A DNA stretch of 64,000 nucleotides from Nissolia schottii (taxonomy: Eukaryota > Streptophyta > Magnoliopsida > Fabales > Fabaceae): contig QANU01095819.1 in the NCBI GenBank assembly GCA_003254905.1, positions 1,636,566-1,700,565 on the forward strand. Reading direction: 5' to 3'. The position numbers and the translations under genes were made by a program. Positions 1 to 10,653 of this stretch are shown one piece after another (position 1 is the stretch's first letter; each line of letters begins with the position of its first letter). The notes under the pieces are model-generated. The model saw nothing but the letters and a program-made list of their open reading frames with translations. It had not been told where the DNA came from and did not search any database.

Positions 1-580
1 CAAACTGAAGGATTGGACTACTTGGAGACATTCAGTCCTGTGGCTAAGATGACCACAATTCGCATTGTTCTAGCTCTAACTGCTACCAATAATTGGTTCT
101 TTAAACAATTGGATGTTAATACAACTTTTCTTCATGGTGACCTTCATGAGAAAGTATATATGCAAATTCCTCCTGGCTATACAACTGAATCCAAGTCAAA
201 AAAAGTGTGCAAGCTCATCAAATCCCTCTATGGCCTAAAGCAAGCCAGCCGCTAATGGAATTTCAGGTTGACTGAATTTTTTGCTGAATGCTGGCTATGT
301 TCAATCAAGAGGAGATTATTCTCTTTTTACCAAAGCCAATGGTTCATCTTTTACTGCAGTATTAGATTATGTTGATGATCTTTTACTCATTAGAAATAAC
401 CTATCTGAGATTCATTCTATAAGAGATTCCTTGCACACTGAATTTACTATCAAAGATTTAGGAAATGCAAAGTACTTCCTAGGCATGGAACTTGCTCGAA
501 GCTCAAAAGGAATTGCTTTATTTCAAAGAAAATTTGCCTTAGAACTTCTCCAGGATGCTGGTTTAATGGCATCCAAGCCT

Positions 581-585
581 GCTGC
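581..585. repeat. Target-site duplication, left copy (GCTGC)
   Basis: This 5-bp direct repeat abuts the TG end of the inserted element. The matching copy is at 5222-5226 and abuts the CA end. Confidence 0.75.
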
Positions 586-902
586 TGTAACACCTTAGCT
601 AGCTAGCTTACACTTAAGTCGTAACCAATGCTTCGCTAGGTTGTTACTCCCTTCGTTGGAATACATACAGCCCTATGTCAACTTTTGAAAATATCTCTTT
701 ACTCAAAATATGGACCAATTTAAAACTTTTGTCATCTCTTTACTTTGTCACAAATTAGGAGCCATGCATGTTGCAGTCGTATAATACTAACGATAGAGCC
801 TTATGGCTTAGTACTCCTCAATTTAGGGAACTCAACACTTGTTTATCATGCAATTGACAAAACGGTCCAACATATACACGGTCCATCTAAAACATCAACA
901 TC

Positions 903-905
<3 letters not shown>

Positions 906-940
<35 letters not shown>
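906..940. repeat. (CA)n microsatellite at gap edge
   Basis: About 17 CA units run straight into the unknown bases. The gap is probably an assembly break caused by the repeat. Confidence 0.95.
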
Positions 941-1617
941 NNNNNNNNNNNNNNNNNNNNNNNNNNNNNNNNNNNNNNNNNNNNNNNNNNNNNNNNNNNN
1001 NNNNNNNNNNNNNNNNNNNNNNNNNNNNNNNNNNNNNNNNNNNNNNNNNNNNNNNNNNNNNNNNNNNNNNNNNNNNNNNNNNNNNNNNNNNNNNNNNNNN
1101 NNNNNNNNNNNNNNNNNNNNNNNNNNNNNNNNNNNNNNNNNNNNNNNNNNNNNNNNNNNNNNNNNNNNNNNNNNNNNNNNNNNNNNNNNNNNNNNNNNNN
1201 NNNNNNNNNNNNNNNNNNNNNNNNNNNNNNNNNNNNNNNNNNNNNNNNNNNNNNNNNNNNNNNNNNNNNNNNNNNNNNNNNNNNNNNNNNNNNNNNNNNN
1301 NNNNNNNNNNNNNNNNNNNNNNNNNNNNNNNNNNNNNNNNNNNNNNNNNNNNNNNNNNNNNNNNNNNNNNNNNNNNNNNNNNNNNNNNNNNNNNNNNNNN
1401 NNNNNNNNNNNNNNNNNNNNNNNNNNNNNNNNNNNNNNNNNNNNNNNNNNNNNNNNNNNNNNNNNNNNNNNNNNNNNNNNNNNNNNNNNNNNNNNNNNNN
1501 NNNNNNNNNNNNNNNNNNNNNNNNNNNNNNNNNNNNNNNNNNNNNNNNNNNNNNNNNNNNNNNNNNNNNNNNNNNNNNNNNNNNNNNNNNNNNNNNNNNN
1601 NNNNNNNNNNNNNNNNN
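941..1617. other. Assembly gap (677 N)
   Basis: Unknown bases lie between a (CA)n tract and ordinary sequence. Any reading frame drawn across it is meaningless, and the true length may differ. Confidence 1.
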
Positions 1618-2662
1618 GAGAGTGACAGCATAACAAAGGAAACCTGTAATCTTTTCATGCGCGAGAGCGATGAATAAGTTAAGAACTGATGGCGAGAAAT
1701 CAAAGGAATGATAGTTCTGATGTTAAGTTATGAATGCATGAAACTGTAATATGATTCAAAACCCAACAAGCTTCCTGATCTGTCTCTACTTTGTTGCCTA
1801 TTTATCTTTCTATTATTTATTTATTTATTTATCTAAATATCAAATCACCAATCCTTCACTTCATTGTTTAATTAACAAACTCAAGAACGGTATTTTTGCA
1901 ACTCTCTGTGGATACGATCATACCCGACTGTACTGCAATTGGATTCCTTGTGAATCTGAAAGCTGTAAAGTAGGATGTATTATTTTTGAACGACGAGAGT
2001 AAAAAAAATGCTTTCAACAGCCCATCCTAGCGACGAGGCCAGGAGTGGACTCGTACTCATCTGTATTCTTAGCTTCATTAGTTGCACTCTGGGCAATACT
2101 TGTTTACTCTATGTCACAACTTAGGGACATATTCCTTACAAGTTTTTCTTTCTTCGTTAGGTCATAACTCGGGCTTTAAGTCATGGACCGATCCGTCTTG
2201 CCAGACCGGTGAGGGGCTTGTCCGTAGACGTGCCAGGAGATCGGTTTCTCTTATGCCCTAATTGGTTCAGTCTCTGAGGTCTCTCTCGCCCTTAGGGTAG
2301 GGACCTCCCTACTATACATTCTTTTCCCTAAGATCCAATTATGGTATTTGATTTATTTAGGTGGTCAAGTCTAGTTATCTAGGGTCCTCCTGTGGCCTAC
2401 CGATGACCCATACCTTAAGATGCATGAGATGATACGAAATGAGCATATGTTCGTCCTTACTCGAGTTGTCACTTAACCAAACCGCACTTACACCCAACTT
2501 CTTTAATCATTTTGAATAACATCTTCTCTAAATTGCATACACCAAGTCAACATACCCTTTTCAATCTGAACGGTACATGCAACTAATTAAATTAGATTTT
2601 AAACAGCAAGTTAACTATTTATCTTACTTACACCCCATGGACTCCAGCATTTTCTTTCCCAA

Positions 2663-3085
2663 ACAGCACATGCATTTCACCCACACGGCCTTCCAATATA
2701 TTATGATTCCACACACCACATTAACTAAGAAAATCAAAATAGCACTTGGTATGTATCCAAACAGCCTTTTTACATATTATAATTTCATACACTAAATTAG
2801 CTAGATAATTAAATAGCACATGCAACTAACCCAAACAACATTCTAACACATTAGAATCTCATCCTCCAAATTAGTTATATAATTGAAATAACACATGCAA
2901 TTAGTCCAAACAGCATTATAACATATTAGAATTTCATTCTCCGAATTAGTTATATAATTGAAACAACACCTGCAATTATCCTAATAGCTTTCTAACATGT
3001 TGCAATTTCACACATCAATTTAGCTAGATAATTAAATAACACATGCAACCGGCCCCAAACAGCATTCTAACATACTATAGTCACA
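2663..3085. repeat. Degenerate tandem array, unit about 75 bp
   Basis: About five diverged units each carry an ACATGCAA..., a CCAAACAGCATT..., an ACATATTA-AATTTCA... and a TTAGCTAGATAATT/TTAGTTATATAATT block. The clearest pair is near 2870-3020. The array lies inside the LTR-type insertion and belongs to that element. Confidence 0.75.
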
Positions 3086-4009
3086 CTAAATTTTCTCCAA
3101 CAATTAGGCTTCAAAAACGGCCACACCCAGCACAAATAGCAACCACTTCAAGGAACGGTTTTCAACTAGTTTTTGCTTAGGGAAATTCCAACAAATTTCA
3201 GTCAACAACAAGGCAAAGATTTAGCACACAATTAACTACTATGGTGAAGTGTGAAATACCCACAGATTAAGACTACCCACTGATTTTTAACGCCCAAAAT
3301 AATATATATTTACTTTCAAACAACAATCAAACACATGCATGCACATTATCAAGCATAATATACATATTTTCACATAATCACACATTTAAGTATAGAACCA
3401 CCAAGAGGTAGTTTAGGCTAGATTTATCCACATACTCATCACTACCATCTAAATAGAACACTATAGAGGGTGCTCAAGTGCAGTTTTACCCACACGAGGA
3501 TTTTGGAATAGAGGGTGGGATTGCACCACGGTTAGGTCCACAACAGCTTTGCAATGCCTTCCCTATTAGCCACATTCACGGTTGTTGGAGACAAGGTACA
3601 AGGAGATAAGTGAGGATGGTGCATGCATGGGGAGAGGGAGTTCGGCCTCCCAAGAAACCCAAGAGAAAATTTTGAGAAGGAAAGTGCTAGGGGAACTTAC
3701 CCACACGACTTCCCCTTTGATTGAGGGGTGAAGTCCGGTGCCTTTGAAGCTTGGAGGAATGGAATAAAACCGTAGAGTGAGGCCGTGGTGAGGATGGTGG
3801 TTGGCTACAGTGGGGGTTGTCTCTGGTCGTGCTTAAGGAGCTGCTAGGGAAGGGAATTTGTAGGTGTAAGAGGGAGGTGAGTTTCGGTGCTGGTGGCTGA
3901 GTGTGTGTTGTGATTTTTTGCTCACTTGTGCACATATATATATATATACAAGCTGAATTTGAAGGAGGGACTGTGCAAAATTAACGCACTCAGCTGCTAA
4001 TGTTTCATA

Positions 4010-4690
4010 ACAATGATCACAAAATCTGAGTTGAAGTGACCTTAGTGGAGTTAGCCAATGAGGTGGCGGCATGCATGTATCATGCAAGTCTATCTCACTA
4101 ATTAAGGGAAATGGGAGGCACCATTGCCTAGTGCTGCTGCTGTTGCCGTGAAAGGATGGATTTTAATTTGCTAAATGGTATATAATTTCTCCTAAAAGTT
4201 GAATTGTATTACGTGCAATTGGGGTGCTCTTAATTCATGTTATGTCTTGTAATAATTCATCTAAAGAATGGCTGTTTTCACGTGTTTATGGGGTTGTTTA
4301 GAGAAGGAATTCACAGCCACAAGACTTGAGGAGTTATGGTGTGCTTGTGTTTGTTTTCCTAAATTCAGCAAGGCTAACACTATTATATACATACACATGA
4401 GTGATGAAAGGGGTTGAGCATTTTAATGTGCAGCACTCAGCCCCTCCCCAAAACTCAAGATAATGATGAGGGATTTGCTTTGAAATGACCTTAGTGGCTA
4501 CACTAATTTGAGGTGGCAGCTTGCATGCTTCATGCAAGTCACCCACCGTTAATTTGGGTTATTTGGAGGCATGATTGCCTAAGGCTAGGCTGATCACGTG
4601 ATGATGCAGGTTGGCTCCCTAATTTGAGTGTAAACTTCCCCTTAAATGTCGTTTTTATAACGTGCAAGTGTGTGTTCTTGGTGTGCCGTA
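4010..4690. repeat. Diverged tandem duplication, offset about 450 bp
   Basis: The stretch around 4035-4220 (GACCTTAGTGG, GAGGTGGC, CATGCAAGTC, GGAGGCA, ATTGCCTA, then a conserved ACGTGCAA) recurs in the same order around 4487-4670. The copies are diverged and belong to the inserted LTR-type element. Confidence 0.7.
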
Positions 4691-5971
4691 CTTCTAAAAT
4701 TTTCTCTAAGGAAAACTAAGCAAAACTTGCTGAATTTTCAGTATACCCACACCGAATTGCACTATTAGAGACTAGGATAGTGAGCTTTCAATTTGCATGC
4801 ATTTGCATTGTAAGAGTTTGTTTCACCCCAAAGGAAATGTTCTTTAAATTACACAATTTCCTTGGTTGAATTCTTAGCCGTGAGGTGAATTAACTAACAT
4901 GATTTATTATTTCATTTATCCATCCTCTCATTCACCCATAACCTTAGTTGTTTTGGGATGTTGCGACAATATTCCATAGAGGTAAGAATAAATAAAAATC
5001 AATGTTAGGACTTGGAGAAAGAAAGATCACGAAATAAGGCTAGGGAAAAACTAATTGGTTCCATGGTTATCGGGTCACAATTATCTGCTTTTATCGAGTT
5101 CGGGGACAGAGAATTTAAAACAGATTTGGTAAATTTAGGCATTCCTATAAATACCAAATTTTGAATTTAATTTACATTCAGGGACTTGTGAAATTCTTCA
5201 TGAGAGAAGTGGGATGTTACAGCTGCAACACCTTTTGATTACAATACCAAGCTTCAGAAACAAGGCACAACTCCATTAGATGATCCTACAAGCTTTCGCT
5301 GGCTAATTGGAAGGTTGATTTACCTCACCAGCACCAGACTCGATTTGGCATTTGCTATTAATCAACTTAGTCAAATCATCTCCACTCCAATGGTTGAACA
5401 CCATCATGCTGCTATGAAATTGTTAAGGTATCTCAAGAAATCTCTTGCTCTAGGATTATTCTTCCCTACTGTTTCCAATCAAAAGCTCTCTAGTTTTTCT
5501 GATGCGGATTGGGGCTCTTGCCTAGACACTCGGAGATCTATTTCTGGATTTTATTTTTTCATTGGTGATGCCATTGTTTCTTGGAAGAGCAAGAAACAAG
5601 CTATTGTTTCCTGTAGCTAATTAGAAGCTGAATATCGGGCCATGGCTGCTGCTGGATGTGAAGTTCAGTGGCTCTCTTACCTGCTTCATGATCTTAATCA
5701 GACTATAACACAACTAATTCCCTTGATTTGTGACAACAAACCTGTCGTGCATATAGTTAGCAATCCTGTTTTTCACGAAAGGACAAAACACATTGACATG
5801 GATTGTTATAGCATTTGTGACAAAATCAATTCTAGCTTAATTCATCTCTTACCAATTTCCACTCATGAACAAACGGCAGATATACTCACTAAACCTCTCC
5901 AATCTGGTCCTTTCTCACGTTTGGTGGGCAAACTTGGCCTCGAGATATATATACAGTCAAGTTTGTGGGGG

Positions 5972-6238
5972 TATCAAATTAGAAAGGGATAAAGGATAGT
6001 TAGTTAAGTTAGTTGGCTGGTTAGTTAAGTTAGTTGAAAATTTAGTTACCAATTTGTAATCTCAAGTTCATGGATATGGTATATATAAACCTTCCCCTCC
6101 TGATTCTGTCAAAATGATGGATCAGAATATACAAACATCAAGTAAAGTTATTCTCTTCTTTCCTTTCTTCTCTGGTCCATCATTTCTTTTCTTTCTCAAG
6201 TTCATCATTTCTTTTTTGGTTCATCCATGGCTGCTACA
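5972..6238 (+). repeat. Probable 3' LTR of the copia element
   Basis: The sequence follows the polypurine tract directly, carries a TATA-like stretch (about 6076-6088) and ends in CTACA, as expected of an LTR end. The 5' LTR is outside the window, so the borders are approximate. Confidence 0.6.
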
Positions 6239-8820
6239 CTCTCAACTCTCATTTCAGAGAGTTAATACTTATGATTTTTTTTAAAAGGTTCTTATGATTT
6301 TATCTTACCTAACCGTGAATGCTAGAAGGACCAGCAAGTACAACACGCAAAAAAATCTCTTTTAAATCAAACGTCAATTTCCCAAATGTTTTGTTGCCGA
6401 ATCATGTTTAGTGGACAGCATTTGGTGCACATGACTCTATATTAAAAAGATGCAGCAAAGATGGATTTATTTAAGTGGTTTGATATTTATTTTTTAAAGT
6501 AATGGACCAACTTTTGCTTTTAAAGTTGATGCAGTTGTATTTAAGATACATTGATACATTAATATTGTATATATAAATTTAATTTAAGTGTATTATAAGT
6601 GTAAACTTTTTTTACACAATTATACAATTAAATATATTTGCAACAAAAAAAATACAATCAAATATAGTCATGTTATTAAATTTGTTTTACTTTTATTATA
6701 ATTACTTTAAAAATCATATAGAAAAATAGATAAGTTAACACTATAAAATAATTTATCATAATAGTAAAGAAAAATGAAGGAAGTCAATTTCTAAAATAAA
6801 AAATTTAAACTAAAGAAACATTATTAGAAGAGTTAAGTTTAGACACGATACGTTCTAGAAATAGAAATAGTGAAAAGATTAAGTGTTTGTAATAGGTTAT
6901 ATACAGATACTTATATATTATAAATTAATGATTTTTTTCAAAGAATTTGATGACACATTTTTTTGATATAATATAATTAAAACTTTAGTGGGCTCATTCA
7001 AAAAAAGCATCATTTCCATGTAGCAAGTATGCAGTACCGGAAAAAGAGCAACGTCATTTTCTTATTTTATTTTTTGCATGGAAAAAAAGAGTTGAATGAT
7101 TACGGAGATTAATTATCATCAGAAGATGACAAACACGTTAACGGACATAATAATAGTACAATGACAAGAGAACTTTTAAAAAGACTTTCCTTGTAACAAT
7201 AATGTTATGTAGCAATTAAGTTTTATCAAAATCAATAAATTTGACAATACTAAATTTAATAAACGATAATTAAATGTAAAGCTACTTACATTTATTTATG
7301 TACAAATATTTAACTGTTGGATGCACTACTTGATTTTTAACATTATTAATTACTAGTGTATCACTATATTATTTTAAAGAATCAGAATCAGCATTGTACC
7401 GACGGACCCCCTAATTATGAAAAAAAATATTTTAAAGAATTATAATATTATTAATATCATTAATTAATTAATAATATAAAAACGTTAGATTGAACTGAAA
7501 GTATTATTAAAATGAAATCATAATTAATAGTTAGGAGTATAAAATGATAATTGTATAAAGTTCCGACAACGCGATACCATGTATCAATTGCCATGAACAA
7601 CGCGTTAACCGTTTCTATCTTACGTAGCACTAAACACTTTATAAAAAGTGAACCTTTTTATAAGAAAATGATTTCTTTACACTAGATTTATATTATCATT
7701 TATTCCTATATTTATATTAAAAAAACAATATAAATATATATGAGACAAAAAATAGTTTTATTATTTAAGAAGAAATTAATTATTAATAATAATAATATCA
7801 GTGTAATAATAATAGTAATAATCTAAGAATATCATTGCCCAAAATTGTGGTTAAGGCTATTGTAATAAAAAATTGTGTACATTTGGGTTATTATCCCTTG
7901 CTGAATACTAACTTATAGTAATATTAACTAACTACTAAATTGAATTAGTTATTTATTTGTATATCGTTAAATATAACTCATTGTATAATTAATATAAGTT
8001 TAATATAAGTATTTCTAGAACATTATGTACTAGTAATAATTTATTCAAACCAATTTAATCCCTACTTTATGTTACGGCACTTTAAATGCCACCCCCGTAT
8101 TTGTAAGAGCCACAGAAAGTGATGACAAGAGAAATAGTCGTAGAATTAGGAATCATACTTTCTATGGGATTGGCCAGAAAAGAGTGGTACCATAATTCCA
8201 TTAATTATGATAAGACCTTTTAAACCTTAGGACCTGAATTATTTGATCGTAGCACATAAAATTTTCAGCAACACGTTTAAGACAATCAAATAACTAAATT
8301 TTATTTGAAATTAATTTGTAATCACAAGACGGTGATAGAAAATTTATACTATTATTTAATTATGTATAATTATTTAAAAAACTTTTAAAGTAGTGACGAG
8401 AAAAATTTAACCAATTTAATGACAGTATAAAATTATTTTACGTGAATGCAAAGTAATCTCATTTTATTTTTAATTTGGAATTAGAAGCAGACCAATTTCT
8501 GAGACAAAAACAATCTATTCACATTTTAAATTATCAAAATGAACAAGAGAGGAAGTTACCAAAGATATAATAAACCTTTGATGAATCTGCCAAAACTTTT
8601 ATTTATGGAAAAATAGAAAGAGAAAAGGGAGGGGGTGGGGGTGGGGGAATGGAATTCAACTAAAACTGCAAAGAAATGGTATGAAACAGACTACCAATAT
8701 TATACATTACAGCGATGGAATTGACCAGTGAGAGAGCAAAAATAGCTCAATCAGTCATTGATGACACACATTTCTCATAACAAAAAGGAGACACAATATT
8801 GAAAGCCATATCACCTCCAA
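6239..8820. other. AT-rich spacer
   Basis: No convincing coding region, RNA gene or complete transposon was seen. It is AT-rich with many short A/T tracts. The one compositional oddity is the G-run stretch at 8627-8647. Confidence 0.6.
8627..8647 (+). other. G-run stretch, potential G-quadruplex
   Basis: Four adjoining runs of three to five G, separated by single A or T bases, stand out in AT-rich sequence. The site is about 300 bp past the stop codon of the neighbouring minus-strand AP2/ERF gene, so its transcript would carry the C-rich complement. Confidence 0.6.
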
Positions 8821-8945
8821 ACTAGTTGGGAGGAATGCCATTAATGTGTGACACACGCTTTAGTCCTTGAAATTCACTAACCCTATGGTATGGTTTCGAA
8901 TATTCAAAAACTAAACCGAATTTTGGGTTTTTTTTTTTTTTTGTT

Positions 8946-9617
8946 TTAATTCCAAATTGGAACAACACACTCAGAGCTCTGCATAACAAAACCCTCTTCA
9001 CCAAACATCATCATCTCAGAAAAACTCGAACCCATTGGCGGGTACACCCAACTATCCACCGAGTCAACAAGTATAAACTCGGTTCCCGAATCCACCGAGT
9101 CGAAGCTTTCCTCAATATTCGGCAATTCAACAATCTCGCTCAGCTGAGAGGACTCTGAAGCTTCCTCAGAAACAGAGGAAACAGAGGGAGACAGAACAGA
9201 GTCCTGGTCGAACTCCACCATGGCGGCCGCTTCCGCCGCCGCAGCTTGGATGTCACGTGGGGTCGGCGTGACTGGCCTGGGGAGCACGGAAGCTAACTTC
9301 GGGAAGTTGAGAATCGCCGATTTGCCCTTAATGCTCAGCGCCGCCACGTCGTGGGCTCGAGCCGCCATTTCAGGGGTGGCGAAGGTGCCGAGCCAGATGC
9401 GCGATTTCTTGCGGGGCTCACGGATTTCGGAGACCCATTTGCCCCAGTTGCGCATTCGGACGCCGTGGTAGACCGGGTGCTTGCTGCTGTCTCTGGGTAT
9501 CTTTGGGTTGCTCTGTTTTTGGGACTCTGTTTTCTCTGTTTTGGTGTGTGAAGTAGTTATTGTGGAGGAGTTGCTGGTGGTGCTAGAAGCCTCAGAAGAG
9601 GTTGTTGTTAGTGTCAT
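8946..9617 (-). CDS. AP2/ERF transcription factor, DREB A-4 (TINY/ERF034-like)
   Basis: This intronless 223-residue protein is a likely nuclear transcription factor that binds DRE/CRT or GCC-type promoter elements. A Ser/Thr/Lys-rich N-terminus (about 1-47) precedes one AP2 domain (about 48-106) with [19 protein letters not shown], the WLGTF turn and the AARAHD helix. Val14 and Glu19 of the domain are the DREB signature. The following LPRP and [12 protein letters not shown] motif is typical of DREB A-4 (ERF group III), as is the acidic Ser/Glu-rich C-terminus, a likely activation region. The first ATG gives a normal family length. The gene stands alone between a spacer and a retroelement. Arabidopsis ERF034-036 and TINY are the likely relatives; the exact orthologue is not certain. 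Confidence 0.95.
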   Translation of the reverse strand: MTLTTTSSEASSTTSNSSTITTSHTKTEKTESQKQSNPKIPRDSSKHPVYHGVRMRNWGKWVSEIREPRKKSRIWLGTFATPEMAARAHDVAALSIKGKSAILNFPKLASVLPRPVTPTPRDIQAAAAEAAAMVEFDQDSVLSPSVSSVSEEASESSQLSEIVELPNIEESFDSVDSGTEFILVDSVDSWVYPPMGSSFSEMMMFGEEGFVMQSSECVVPIWN

Positions 9618-9747
9618 TTTTACCTAGGATGTTTGAGGAGCAGAGAATATAGGTAGGAGGCACATGATATAGAGAGGGTGGAAGGTGTGTTGAGAAGAAA
9701 CAGAGCATATGGGTAGGCTTTTTGTAGTGAAGGGTATGCTCCCATAC

Positions 9748-9762
9748 AGTATATAGCGACCC
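9748..9762 (-). promoter_or_regulatory. Candidate TATA box of the AP2/ERF gene
   Basis: On the minus strand the sequence reads CTATATACTG about 135 bp upstream of the start codon, which leaves room for a normal plant 5' leader. It is placed by sequence and spacing only. Confidence 0.45.
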
Positions 9763-10179
9763 CTAACCTAACAATAATGATATGTTTCACAGTTTGCACT
9801 GTTAGTTTAAACCATTTCTTTCAAGGGTTTAGTTTTTCAAATACCATGAAAAAAAAAGGAAAATAAAAAAGTTTATTAAATTATATTTATATTTATTTTT
9901 GTTTAAGAGACTCAATTTTGACTATTTTGTATGCGTGACCTTTTTTTTTGAACTAAGCGAGTTTTAGAGAAAAAAAATGATAGTTCCAACTTAACAAACT
10001 ACATGTGCAACTACTTCATGCCAATGCGAGAATCAAACATTTGTTTAAGGAAGAAGATGACCTATATCAACTCACCTTGGTCCCTTGGTTACAACTTGTA
10101 TATACGTGATCTAATTACTTGTGTTATGTATATTGATTAAAAAGAAAAATCAATTTAGATAAATAATAATATTCAATGT
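9763..10179. other. Spacer between AP2/ERF gene and Tat element
   Basis: AT-rich and without coding signal. It contains the upstream region of the minus-strand AP2/ERF gene and ends at the retroelement's target duplication. Confidence 0.5.
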
Positions 10180-10653
10180 TGTTATGGACTGACCCATAAA
10201 GGCCCACTCTAAAGGCTTAGGCCTAAAGATCCGTGGAGCGTCCCGGCCAGACCAAAATCGTCCCGTGGAGCAACCCGACCCATAACGTCTCTCCAACAAG
10301 CTAATGTAACGGCCCAAGATTTCCTCCCCCACCAAACCACGCGGAACAACCCAAAACACGATAACGCGACCCAAGATGCTCTCTCCCCAGCGAGCCCCAC
10401 AGTCCGAGATATCCTTCCCCCATCAAACCACGCAGAACGATCCACAACAGTCAAATATCAAGCAGGTATTTAACCCCTAGCAACACCCTAGGTACAGATC
10501 CAAATTAATCTTGCTTACTCCATCACCTCATTCTCTTAGTGACTTGAGCGTCGGAGTCTTTGCAGGTACCCATGCGGCTTTCAACATCGGAGTCCCACCA
10601 CTTGCAGGGAAGCTCTAGGATCCGGCTTGTCCCAAGGAACATACTTTGGTACA
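10180..10653 (+). repeat. 5' LTR of the Tat element
   Basis: It begins TGTTATGGAC and ends CTTTGGTACA, 474 bp. It aligns along its full length with 18297-18767 and is followed at once by the primer-binding site. Confidence 0.95.

Larger units (their letters stand above)
586..5221. mobile_element. LTR-type insertion inside the copia element (probably solo LTR)
   Basis: The segment begins TGTAACACC and ends GGGATGTTACA, so it has TG...CA ends with matching short inverted termini. It is flanked by a 5-bp direct repeat GCTGC (581-585 and 5222-5226), the length expected of LTR-element integration. No gag or pol similarity is visible inside and I see no second copy of the ends, which favours a solo LTR of a long-LTR family (Tekay/Del-type gypsy elements have such ends) or a non-autonomous element. 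The true length is uncertain because the 941-1617 gap lies inside it. Confidence 0.7.
1..6238 (+). mobile_element. Ty1/copia retrotransposon, 3' part, interrupted
   Basis: The window opens inside the reverse transcriptase of a Ty1/copia-type polyprotein (about 1-585). The family order continues after an inserted element with the end of RT and RNase H (about 5227-5992). A G-rich polypurine stretch (5964-5971) precedes a probable 3' LTR. The 5' part lies outside the window. The element is a fossil with a few breaks besides the large insertion. Copia is assigned from the RT and RNase H sequence types and their order. Its age cannot be given because the 5' LTR is not visible. Confidence 0.9.

Noticed and set aside
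745-1703. Long reading frames on both strands across 941-1617
   Set aside because: They consist mostly of unknown bases and a (CA)n tract; no protein is supported.
1751-4546. Several 70-85 residue frames inside the inserted LTR-type element
   Set aside because: Low-complexity or AT-biased, without similarity to known proteins, and located in probable LTR sequence.
9220-9551. Plus-strand frames opposite the AP2/ERF gene
   Set aside because: They are shadows of the GC-rich minus-strand coding sequence.
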